Assembly (NCBI GenBank): GCA_020441605.1
Contig: JAGRLX010000041.1
Location: 1 to 16,134 of the forward strand
Direction: 5' to 3'
DNA: 16,134 nt
Source: Alphaproteobacteria bacterium
GTDB taxonomy: Bacteria > Pseudomonadota > Alphaproteobacteria > Rhizobiales > Aestuariivirgaceae
Part shown: piece after piece, positions 1-7,030 of the stretch
How positions within the stretch are numbered: position 1 is the stretch's first letter
Layout: each line of letters starts with the position of its first letter
Program-made: the position numbers and the translations under genes
The notes under the pieces: model-generated
Seen by the model: the letters and a program-made list of their open reading frames with translations, nothing else
Told to the model about the DNA's origin: nothing
Databases searched by the model: none

Positions 1-332
1 GCGCAGGCCAGCCAATAGCCGCCCGAGGCGGCGACATCCTCGCAGAAGACATAGACCGGCAGCTTGTGCTCGGTCGCCAGGGCGCGGATGCGGGCGTGAA
101 TCAGGGCCGACTGCACCGGCGAACCGCCGGGGGAGTTGACCGCCAGTGCAACGGCGGCAATGCCCTTTCGAAAGGCCTTCTCCAGAACGTCGTTGATGTC
201 CTTGAACAGCAGCGGCGGCTTCATCGGTGTCCCAACGCCAATCGCCCCGTGCAGGCGCACGAGATTGACCACCGGCACCGATTTGCGGAACCGGAGCGGA
301 ATAAGCCGTTGAAACAAGCCTTGCTGCGCCAT
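1..332 (-). CDS. S49 family peptidase (SohB/SppA-like), 3' end cut by window edge
   Basis: Partial gene read on the minus strand from an ATG at 332 to the window edge, giving the first 110 residues. It resembles inner-membrane S49 serine peptidases, which cleave membrane-embedded or signal peptides with a Ser-Lys dyad. The family landmarks NSPGGSPVQ (residues 66-74) and ASGGYW (102-107) are visible; by family knowledge the Ser of ASGGYW (S103) is the nucleophile, and the Lys base would lie further on, outside the window as far as can be judged. No strong N-terminal membrane segment is seen, which fits the short SohB-like proteins of alphaproteobacteria better than full SppA. It lies 47 bp downstream of the TrmN6-like gene on the same strand, so it probably ends the same operon. 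Class is firm; the subfamily name is not. Confidence 0.88.
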   Translation of the reverse strand, partial: MAQQGLFQRLIPLRFRKSVPVVNLVRLHGAIGVGTPMKPPLLFKDINDVLEKAFRKGIAAVALAVNSPGGSPVQSALIHARIRALATEHKLPVYVFCEDVAASGGYWLAC

Positions 333-379
333 GGCCTGATAGATAGGACGTGGCCGCCAGGTTCACAAGTTAAGGCAAT

Positions 380-1204
380 TTAACGCAGGCGCCAGGCCAT
401 ACCGTCGCGCAGGATAGCGTCGGCTTCCGGGGTGAACTGGGAGTTTTGGTCGTGCAGGATGAGTCCGGGCAAGAGTTGCATCGGCGCCTTGGAGCCCTTG
501 ACACCCTGGACAATGACACGCGAGGCGGCGGTTCCTTCGCGGGCGTAAAGCGGCGCAATGCGGATGTCGCCGAAGCGGTCATCCATCATCTGGAGGAGCT
601 TGCCGAGCGAATCGGCCCGGTGGACGATGGTCACCGTGCCGCGGGCCGTCACCATGGTGTGCAGCACGCGCACCCACAGATCGAGATCGTTGGGACCGAA
701 ACTGTGGGCCTGCGCCTTGAGGAGAACCGGCGAAGGCGTAGACTTACCGTCCTCGAAATAGGGCGGATTGGCGAAGGCATGGCTGAAGGTGCCATGGGCC
801 GGCATGGTGGCCAGATCCTTGCGGAGCGCCTCCTTGACGTCCGAATGGATGACCCGCACATTTTCGGCGAAGCCGTTGCGCTTGGCATTTTCTTCGCACA
901 GCAGGGCGTAGCGGGCGGCAATTTCGATGCCTGTGACATGCACACTGGGATTGCGGGCAATTGTGCAGAGGGCCGCCACGCCGGTGCCGATGCCGGCTTC
1001 ATAGACGGTTTCGCCGTCCGCCACGGGAATCGTCGCAGCCAGAAAGACCGAATCGATCCCGGCGCGAAACCCCTTTTCCGGCTGGAGAATCCGGAGGCGT
1101 CCGCCCAGAAATCCATCTTCGGTCAAAGACGCAGGAACGCCCGCCCCTCCGGTCGGCGGCGGGGGTGGCGGTGGGGCCGAATAGGCTGTCGCGCTCATCT
1201 GCAT
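380..1204 (-). CDS. TrmN6-like SAM-dependent N6-adenine methyltransferase (COG4123)
   Basis: 274 residues, matching the tRNA1(Val) A37 N6-methyltransferase family, which methylates adenine in the tRNA anticodon loop. A SAM-binding motif I is seen at about residues 68-79 (YEAGIGTGVAAL), and the catalytic NPPY motif of N6-adenine/glutamine methyltransferases at 146-149. The N-terminus is unusual: a run of seven prolines at residues 11-17 precedes the conserved domain, which begins near residue 27. The start is uncertain: ATG at 1204 or the in-frame ATG at 1198, neither with a clear Shine-Dalgarno. It begins 10 bp after the stop of the DUF2007 gene, so the two are probably co-transcribed, with the S49 peptidase gene following. 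The tRNA substrate is inferred from family; related NPPY enzymes methylate other targets. Confidence 0.85.
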   Translation of the reverse strand: MQMSATAYSAPPPPPPPTGGAGVPASLTEDGFLGGRLRILQPEKGFRAGIDSVFLAATIPVADGETVYEAGIGTGVAALCTIARNPSVHVTGIEIAARYALLCEENAKRNGFAENVRVIHSDVKEALRKDLATMPAHGTFSHAFANPPYFEDGKSTPSPVLLKAQAHSFGPNDLDLWVRVLHTMVTARGTVTIVHRADSLGKLLQMMDDRFGDIRIAPLYAREGTAASRVIVQGVKGSKAPMQLLPGLILHDQNSQFTPEADAILRDGMAWRLR

Positions 1205-1214
1205 TTGCCGTAAT

Positions 1215-1430
1215 CTAGCTGGTGATGGTTAGCGAGGCGTTACCAAGGGCGGTGCGCGCAGCCAAGATGTCCGCCTGCGCGACCATGATCCGCCGCGCAA
1301 TCGCCCCGATCGAGCCCTCGACCGCGCTCATATGATTGTCCAGCAACAAGTAATCGATCCCCGCTTCATCCAGAACATGCATGACGAACGACAGATAGAC
1401 AAGGTCGTTGCTGCGCAGAAGCTCCTCCAT
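1215..1430 (-). CDS. DUF2007 family small protein
   Basis: 71 residues starting MEELLRSNDLVYLS. It matches the DUF2007 pattern: an N-terminal E/I-L-x-R-(T/S)-N-D followed by a short alpha/beta fold and, here, a D-N-H-M-S-x-x-E-G-S-I-G segment at residues 32-43. Pfam describes this family as a putative prokaryotic signal-transducing protein; the biochemical role is unknown. A longer reading from 1517 exists but would run past the divergent polyprenyl synthase promoter and adds 29 residues with no family match, so the ATG at 1430 is preferred. It is the first gene of a minus-strand run with the TrmN6-like gene and the S49 peptidase. No strong ribosome binding site is visible. Confidence 0.82.
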   Translation of the reverse strand: MEELLRSNDLVYLSFVMHVLDEAGIDYLLLDNHMSAVEGSIGAIARRIMVAQADILAARTALGNASLTITS

Positions 1431-1579
1431 AGTTGCACCGTGACCATTTTCAGGTCCGGCGTAAACCCGCAATGCGGCACATGATTGACGAAACCTTCGG
1501 CGGGCATGCGCTGTCATCGCGCCTTGCCTCCGGCCTCCCGCCTGTTCTAATCAGTCGCAAAAGACTGAAAGGTGGCCCC

Positions 1580-2599
1580 ATGGGTGTCGTGATTCCCCTC
1601 GAAGGCTCTGGCGCGAAGAAGCGGGCCAGCCTCGATCCGCTGGTAAAACTCGTCCGTCCGGACATGGAGCGGGTGAATGAATCGATTCTGGCGCGGGCCC
1701 AGAGCCATGTGGAGCTCATTCCCGAGATCGCCAGCCACCTGATCAACTCCGGCGGCAAGCGCATCCGGCCGATGCTGACGCTCGCGGCGGCCCGCATGTG
1801 CGGATACGGCGGCGACCATCACCTGCGGCTGGCCACGGCGGTGGAGTTCATGCACACCGCCACCCTGCTCCATGACGATGTGGTGGACGAAAGCGACCTC
1901 CGGCGCGGCAAGCAGGCGGCCCGCATCATCTGGGGCAACCAGGCGAGCGTGCTGGTGGGCGACTATCTCCTCGGCCAGGCCTTCAAGATGATGGTGGAGA
2001 CCGGATCGCTGGAAGCGCTCCGCATCCTGTCCAATGCGGCCTGCGTGATTGCCGAGGGCGAGGTGCTGCAACTCTCGGTCTCGCAGGACACGTCCACGAC
2101 CGAGGACGCCTACATGCGGGTGATCGTGGCGAAGACTGCGGCGCTGTTCTCTGCCGCGGCCGAGGTCGGCGCGGTTGTTGCCAGCAGGCCCCGAAACGAA
2201 CAGGCGGCGCTCGAATCCTATGGCCGCAATCTCGGCATAGCCTTCCAGCTGATCGATGACGCGCTGGACTATTCGGGCTCCACCGAGAAACTCGGCAAGG
2301 GCGTGGGCGACGATTTCCGCGAACGCAAGATCACCCTTCCCGTGGTGCTCTCCTATCGCCGCGGCGCACCGGAAGAGCGCGGCTTCTGGAAACGGACACT
2401 GGAAGAGGGCAATCAGACCGATGACGATCTCGGCTACGCCAAGAAGCTCATGGAGCGGCATGGCGCCATCTCCGACACCATCGACCGCGCCAATCACTAT
2501 GGCGACATCGCCCGCGACGCATTGGCGATCTTCCCTGAATCGGAGTGGAAGAGCGCGCTGCTCGAGGCGGTGGATTTCTGCGTGGCACGCGCGCATTAG
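1580..2599 (+). CDS. ispB: Long-chain all-trans polyprenyl diphosphate synthase (octa/decaprenyl type)
   Basis: 339 residues, normal for long-chain prenyl synthases that condense isopentenyl diphosphate onto allylic primers to make the ubiquinone side chain. Visible landmarks are GGKRIRP (58-64), the first Asp-rich motif DDVVD (99-103) followed by RRG, a KT pair near 185, and the second Asp-rich motif DDALD (226-230); these bind Mg-diphosphate. The segment before the first Asp motif (MHTATLLH) lacks the bulky residues that stop chain growth in short-chain enzymes. A longer reading begins at 1433, but the ATG at 1580 has AAAGG seven bases upstream and gives the family-standard N-terminus. It is divergent from the DUF2007 gene and convergent with ispE. 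Alphaproteobacteria usually make Q-10, but product length cannot be read from sequence. Confidence 0.92.
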   Translation: MGVVIPLEGSGAKKRASLDPLVKLVRPDMERVNESILARAQSHVELIPEIASHLINSGGKRIRPMLTLAAARMCGYGGDHHLRLATAVEFMHTATLLHDDVVDESDLRRGKQAARIIWGNQASVLVGDYLLGQAFKMMVETGSLEALRILSNAACVIAEGEVLQLSVSQDTSTTEDAYMRVIVAKTAALFSAAAEVGAVVASRPRNEQAALESYGRNLGIAFQLIDDALDYSGSTEKLGKGVGDDFRERKITLPVVLSYRRGAPEERGFWKRTLEEGNQTDDDLGYAKKLMERHGAISDTIDRANHYGDIARDALAIFPESEWKSALLEAVDFCVARAH

Positions 2600-2619
2600 C
2601 TCCTCGCGCGCCAAGGGGG

Positions 2620-2635
2620 GATCGCCCTGGCGATC
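2620..2635. terminator. Candidate hairpin between convergent ispB and ispE
   Basis: A 6-bp perfect stem GATCGC / GCGATC with a CCTG tetraloop lies in the 66-bp gap between the two convergent genes. There is no T-tract on either side, so it is at best a weak or Rho-assisted terminator. Confidence 0.35.
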
Positions 2636-2665
2636 ATATGACGCACACATTCTGAAAGCTTAGAC

Positions 2666-3499
2666 CTAGCGCAGCATTGTTTGCGCCCACCACCATTTCG
2701 GCGGCAGGCGGAATCCCTCGAGCGGCTCATCCGAAAGTGCGACGCAGGTCGCGCCCGACCCCGACATGAAGACCCGTGTCGTTCCGGGATGGGCTTGCAG
2801 CGCCGCCATCACCTTGGCGATGGGCGGATGCAGCGCCATGGCGGGCCTGGCGAGATCATTGCGCCAATCCGCCATGTCCGAGAAGCTGGAGATCGCCGCG
2901 CCAAAGGCTTGACCGGCCGCAAGGCCGAGTTGGCGGAAAACCTCGACCGTCGAGACCGCAATGCCCGGATTGACCAAAAGCGCATGGCGCGGCGGGAAAC
3001 CCTCGATTGGCAATATGCGCTCGCCGATGCCCTGCATCCGGCAGGCCCTGCCCACCAGGCATACCGGCACGTCGGCGCCGAGCTTGAGGGCGGCTGCCCG
3101 GATCCGGCTGTCGTCGGGGTCGATGCCGGCTATCCGCAGGAAACCGCGCAGGGCGGCCGCGGCATTGGCCGAACCACCGCCGATCCCCGAGGCCACGGGC
3201 AAGTTCTTCACCAGGTGCACGGAGGTGGGCGGCAGGGGTTGGCCCCGCGTGGCGGCGATCTCGCCTGCCAGCAGCCAGGCGCTGGCGACGATATTTTCGT
3301 CAGCAGACGGAAGATCTCCGGCAAAGGGGCCTTCCGCCGTGATCTGGAACCGGTCGGCGGGCGCGAAACGCAGCTCGTCGCCCACATCGGCAAAGGCGAC
3401 GATGGAATCGAGGTCATGATAGCCGTCGGTCCGTCGGCCAAGCACATGAAGGGCCAGGTTGATCTTGGCGCGGGCCGGTTCGGAAAAGACGCCGGACAT
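2666..3499 (-). CDS. ispE: 4-diphosphocytidyl-2-C-methyl-D-erythritol kinase
   Basis: 277 residues, close to the usual 280-290. IspE is the GHMP-family kinase that phosphorylates CDP-methylerythritol in the non-mevalonate (MEP) isoprenoid route. Visible are AKINLAL at 11-17 (with the substrate-site Lys12), a glycine-rich ATP loop beginning PVASGIGGGSANAAA at 101-115, GADVP at 141-145 carrying the catalytic Asp143, and the GHMP C-terminal loop SGSGAT at 246-251. It ends with the family-typical WW segment. It starts 18 bp after the stop of the TPR gene on the same strand, suggesting one transcript. Together with the facing polyprenyl synthase it places two isoprenoid genes side by side: precursor supply and quinone tail synthesis. 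Confidence 0.95.
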   Translation of the reverse strand: MSGVFSEPARAKINLALHVLGRRTDGYHDLDSIVAFADVGDELRFAPADRFQITAEGPFAGDLPSADENIVASAWLLAGEIAATRGQPLPPTSVHLVKNLPVASGIGGGSANAAAALRGFLRIAGIDPDDSRIRAAALKLGADVPVCLVGRACRMQGIGERILPIEGFPPRHALLVNPGIAVSTVEVFRQLGLAAGQAFGAAISSFSDMADWRNDLARPAMALHPPIAKVMAALQAHPGTTRVFMSGSGATCVALSDEPLEGFRLPPKWWWAQTMLR

Positions 3500-3517
3500 C
3501 AGGGCGCAATCACCGGT

Positions 3518-5254
3518 CTAGCCCTCGTTTGGCGTGGTCCCGTTCTGGGCTGGCGTCACGGGCGGCTCCTCGGGAAGGCCATTGGCGAGTTTGTCCTCGA
3601 TGCGCTTCAGGTCTTCGGGCTCAGGATTGTTGTCCTTGGCGTGTTGCCACTGAAACTTGGCTTCGAGCCTGCGGCCGACCTGCCAATAGGCATCGCCCAA
3701 ATGCTCGCCAATGATCGGATCGGCAGGCAGCAATTCGACCGCCCGCTCGATGTGGGTCACCGCCTCCTCATAGTCGCCCAGCTGATAGTGGGCCCAGCCC
3801 AGGCTGTCGATGATGTAGCCATCGTTGGGCCGCAGATCGACCGCCTTGCTCACCATATCAAGGGCCTCCTGAAGATTGATCTTCTTCTCGATCATGGAGT
3901 AGCCGAGATAGTTCAGCACCATCGCCTCGTCCGGAGAAAGTTCCAGTGCCTTGCGGAAGCGCGCTTCGGCAACATCCCACTCCTTGAGGCGTTCGTGCGA
4001 GATGCCGCTGTAGTAGAATACCCGCCAGTGGCTGCGTTCCTCGGTGCCGATCAGGGCGATCGCCTTGTCATAGGTCGTGGCGGCGTTGGCGTAGTCTTCG
4101 TTGTTGCGATATATGTTTCCGAGGGTGACAATGGCGTTGTAGTTGCCGGGCTCCCTGGCAACCAGGCCGTTGAGCTTGGCGAGAGCCTCGTCCTTGCGCT
4201 CGAGCCGCTGCAGGTTGACGGCGATTTCCATGTCCGCATTGCTGCGCAAGGGCGATGACGCGGGAACCTGTTCGTAGGCTTCGACGGCATTCTCTTGCAG
4301 CTTCATGTCGCCATAAATGTCGCCGAGCAGGGTCAGCGCCACCGGGCGATCGGCATTGAATGACAAAGCGAGCTGGGTATAGAGCAAGCCCACGTCGATG
4401 CTCTGCTCGTCGGTCATCGAGGTGGCCAGCGAGAACATTGCTTCGGCAGCGCCCGCGCCGGGCGTTGATATGAATGGACCGGGTTTGCGGCCGGCCTTGG
4501 CATTTTCGAGCGCTGCCGCAACCAACGGATTGTCGTCGCCATCGATGAAGGCGGAGTAGATCTTGATCGCCTCGCCCGGGCGGCCATTACGCTCGAGGAA
4601 ATTGCCATAGGCCTGGACGACGCGCAGCGACGTGCCGGCTTGGTCGTAGGCGCGCTTGTAGGATGCCTCGGCCCGGATGGCATTGCCCAGATAGTCGGCG
4701 ATCAGAGCAGCGTGGAAGGCCTTGAAATTGGCGAAGCTCTCGTTGGCATCGAGCCGGTCGAGCGCCTTGAGCGCCGGGTTGAGTTCGCCCTCGCCGGCAT
4801 AGGCCCAAGCGATGAGCAGGCCGGAGGTGAGTTCACCGACCGGCGTGTAGGCTGCCGCGGTGAAGTGGCGGCGGGCCTGGTCGTAGCGGCGGCTGCGGAA
4901 TTCCTTCAGGCCCAGCACGATGCGCGCCATGCGCTGCTGGCTATTGAAGCCAAGGACCTTGGATGCAAAGTCTTCGGCGGCGGGAATGTTGCCTTCGGCG
5001 AGATTGAGCAGGAAGACCCGTTCGATCAGCACCGGATTGTCCGGATCAGCCTTGAGGGCCCGGACAAAATAATCGGAGGCGAGATCGTTGTCGCGCGCCT
5101 TGCTGGCCGAGCGTCCGGCAAGATAGCTGCCCGAAAGCTGGGCCTCGGCCATGAGTTCGTAGGCTTGGGCGGGCACCGTGGCGGACATCAGGGCGAGAAG
5201 GGACGGAGCAAGAAGCAGACTGCGCAAGTGACGGGTCATCGATATCCATTTCAT
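3518..5254 (-). CDS. Exported tetratricopeptide repeat protein
   Basis: 578 residues. A signal peptide is seen at 1-31, with charged start, hydrophobic core and AQA just before Tyr32. The rest is helical TPR repeats; the clearest lie at about 55-88, 370-403, 409-442, 447-478 and 480-512, with canonical small/large residue spacing. The segment at about 483-540 (DSLGWAHYQLGDYEEA onward, ending near QWQHA) is a highly conserved block of this alphaproteobacterial family. The tail from about 558 is Pro/Gly/Asn-rich. TPR proteins act as scaffolds for protein complexes; no enzymatic motif is seen and the partner is unknown. Likely periplasmic or outer-membrane associated. Start is uncertain between ATG 5254 and ATG 5239, neither with a strong ribosome binding site. 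It lies 18 bp upstream of ispE. Confidence 0.88.
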   Translation of the reverse strand: MKWISMTRHLRSLLLAPSLLALMSATVPAQAYELMAEAQLSGSYLAGRSASKARDNDLASDYFVRALKADPDNPVLIERVFLLNLAEGNIPAAEDFASKVLGFNSQQRMARIVLGLKEFRSRRYDQARRHFTAAAYTPVGELTSGLLIAWAYAGEGELNPALKALDRLDANESFANFKAFHAALIADYLGNAIRAEASYKRAYDQAGTSLRVVQAYGNFLERNGRPGEAIKIYSAFIDGDDNPLVAAALENAKAGRKPGPFISTPGAGAAEAMFSLATSMTDEQSIDVGLLYTQLALSFNADRPVALTLLGDIYGDMKLQENAVEAYEQVPASSPLRSNADMEIAVNLQRLERKDEALAKLNGLVAREPGNYNAIVTLGNIYRNNEDYANAATTYDKAIALIGTEERSHWRVFYYSGISHERLKEWDVAEARFRKALELSPDEAMVLNYLGYSMIEKKINLQEALDMVSKAVDLRPNDGYIIDSLGWAHYQLGDYEEAVTHIERAVELLPADPIIGEHLGDAYWQVGRRLEAKFQWQHAKDNNPEPEDLKRIEDKLANGLPEEPPVTPAQNGTTPNEG

Positions 5255-5331
5255 GGCTTGGCCGGCTCGCTGCCGTGCCAGGTGCGATTCTTTCCGGCAA
5301 AATGAGGTTTTTTGACGGAGCCCGCAACAGC

Positions 5332-5362
5332 AAAAAGGGAACGCGCCGGACCGGCCGGCGCG
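5332..5362 (-). terminator. Intrinsic terminator after the first TadG-like gene
   Basis: Read on the minus strand: an 8-bp GC-only stem (CGCGCCGG at 5342-5349 pairing with CCGGCGCG at 5355-5362) with a 5-nt loop, followed by a T-rich stretch ending in five Ts (5332-5340). It lies 24 bp past the TadG-like stop codon and ahead of the TPR gene, so it should isolate the two transcription units. Confidence 0.75.
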
Positions 5363-5386
5363 CCCCTCGATCCTTGAAATCCGCCG

Positions 5387-6889
5387 TCAGCGCAGGGAGA
5401 CGAAAGCCTCACCGGAGCCGGTCGACGGCAGAGCCGGCAAGCCCGCTGCGTCGAAGTCGGCGGCCTGGCCGATGTTCAGCTGGCCATTGCCTTCGACAAA
5501 GACCTTGTTGGCGACGATGGCGAAGAGTTCGGCATTCTGGCTGATCCAGCCATTGCCGGTGATGTAGAGGATCTGCTTTGGATAGTAGACAATCCCCACC
5601 ATTTCGACGGTGCCGCCGCCAATGATCGAGTTGGCGCTCGACTTGCTGCTGTCGTTGGGAATGCTGTTGGGATGCTGGGCAATGGCCAGACCTGCGAACT
5701 CACCCTCCGCCGGCGCCTTGATGTTGAGGTTGCCGCCCGCTTGCACGTCGATACGGGTGGCGCTGCTGTCAGTCTTGGTAGTCTTGGCCGCCAAGTCGGT
5801 CAGCACGATGGTAACGCCGCCGGTCGCATTGACGACGCCGCCCGCCATGATGGTGAAATTGCCGTTCTCGATGAAATAGATGCCGGGTTCCATGTTGACG
5901 GTGCGGTTGTTCATCACCTTGATGCCGCCACGATAGCGCCCAGGGTAGATCGTGTGCTCGCCCGAGGCATCGAAGGTCAACTGCGAATATTTCTTGTTGG
6001 TCGAGTTGTAGCCATTGTAGACGGGCGTGTCCGAGGAGCTCCAGGTCGCCTCATAATCCGCAAGGAACTTGTCCTTCAGCGGGTCGGGCAATTGCGGGCA
6101 GTTTACGTCTCCGTGTTGGGGCGCAACCGGATAGAAATTGGTGCCGGCGTAGTTGCCGTTGACACAAATCTGCTTGGCGGTGATCGTCGCATCGCCATTC
6201 TGGTAGAGACCAGTATTCGACGACGAATTGTCCCAGATCGAACATCCATGCGAGGTAATGTCGGCGGTCCCTTTCACATGCAGGGACTGAGCATCTTCCT
6301 TGTTGAGTACCAGCATGCAGAGATAGTTGACGCCGGCGTTCCAGCTCGCTTCGGAATTGATGGTCATATCATAGGTGCGACCGCCGCTGCCGGATCCGTC
6401 CTGGTCGCCGCCACTGCCGTCGCCGAAGTCGGCGCTCTCCTTCTTCAAGGCATCGAGCACGTTGATCAGCGATCCCTTGACCGTGGCATTGACCGAAACC
6501 GAAACCTTGGAGCTGGTCGAGGTGACCACGGGCGTGCCGACGACTTCGGCATCGGTCAACTGATTGAGGCCGTTGGTCAGATAATTGGTGGCAATGTCCA
6601 CCCGCTGGGATTTCTTTTCGTCGCTGGTGCCTGACAGGTTCTTGGCGCTGGCCGCGGCCAGGGTCGCGCCGTCGGCGATCAGCTGGATCTCATCATGAAC
6701 GCGGCTGATGCGGGCATAATCGATGGCCATGCCTGCCGCGGCGATCACCGGGATCGACGCCAGACCCATGATCATGGTCATGTTGCCTCGGGTATCGCCA
6801 AGAAAGTTCCGGCAAGTCTGGCGGAGTTTCTGTGTCACTGTCGCGTATGCCATGGCCGCAGGGTCCTTCAAGTTCGGGTTATGGACCAT
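5387..6889 (-). CDS. TadG-like exported protein with long beta-rich domain (paralogue 1)
   Basis: 500 residues. The N-terminus matches TadE/TadG-type anchors: a basic stretch, RGNM, then one membrane segment at about 36-57 and the AIDYAR-x-SRV stretch, followed by an Ala-rich helix. A Gly/Asp/Ser-rich linker lies at about 155-170. The remainder is rich in beta-strand and Gly/Asn turns and looks like a repetitive beta-helix-type fold, with four cysteines (191, 216, 242, 264) shared with the neighbouring paralogue. No von Willebrand A domain, as found in many TadG proteins, is seen. Probably anchored in the inner membrane with the domain outside the cytoplasm; function unknown. Start is doubtful: ATG 6889 has a strong AAGGAGG but about 23 nt away, while ATG 6853 has GAAGGA about 10 nt away. 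No other tad gene is nearby. Confidence 0.78.
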   Translation of the reverse strand: MVHNPNLKDPAAMAYATVTQKLRQTCRNFLGDTRGNMTMIMGLASIPVIAAAGMAIDYARISRVHDEIQLIADGATLAAASAKNLSGTSDEKKSQRVDIATNYLTNGLNQLTDAEVVGTPVVTSTSSKVSVSVNATVKGSLINVLDALKKESADFGDGSGGDQDGSGSGGRTYDMTINSEASWNAGVNYLCMLVLNKEDAQSLHVKGTADITSHGCSIWDNSSSNTGLYQNGDATITAKQICVNGNYAGTNFYPVAPQHGDVNCPQLPDPLKDKFLADYEATWSSSDTPVYNGYNSTNKKYSQLTFDASGEHTIYPGRYRGGIKVMNNRTVNMEPGIYFIENGNFTIMAGGVVNATGGVTIVLTDLAAKTTKTDSSATRIDVQAGGNLNIKAPAEGEFAGLAIAQHPNSIPNDSSKSSANSIIGGGTVEMVGIVYYPKQILYITGNGWISQNAELFAIVANKVFVEGNGQLNIGQAADFDAAGLPALPSTGSGEAFVSLR

Positions 6890-6978
6890 GATGTCGCAGC
6901 GAAACGCTACCGCCTCCTTTCGGAACTTGGTTGCTTTTTAGGAAATCCCGCAATGACCTGATAGAAGTGCCCGGTGGC

Positions 6979-7007
6979 GTAAAGAGACTCCTAACCGCTC
7001 GTGTCAA
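6979..7007 (-). promoter_or_regulatory. Candidate promoter for TadG-like paralogue 1
   Basis: In the 141-bp gap between the two paralogues, the minus strand has a perfect -35 TTGACA (7002-7007) and, 17 bp on, a poor -10 CTTTAC (6979-6984). The -35 match is good and the -10 weak. If real, paralogue 1 can be transcribed independently of paralogue 2. Confidence 0.3.
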
Positions 7008-7030
7008 ATGCCGCGCAAGGAGCGGCAGGA

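Noticed and set aside
370..383. TTAA-N6-TTAA resembling a full CtrA box before the S49 peptidase gene
   Set aside because: CtrA needs a 7-bp spacer; here it is 6, and the second TTAA overlaps the stop codon of the methyltransferase gene.
1433..1579. 49-residue N-terminal extension of the polyprenyl synthase
   Set aside because: It begins almost on top of the divergent DUF2007 start, is not family-like, and ATG 1580 has a proper ribosome binding site.
1547..2650. 367-codon minus-strand frame opposite the polyprenyl synthase
   Set aside because: His/Gly/Arg-rich shadow of the synthase; the sense strand has all catalytic motifs.
2681..4258. 525-codon open frame on the plus strand across ispE and the TPR gene
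   Set aside because: It spans two real minus-strand genes with intact motifs and has no recognisable domain or start signal.
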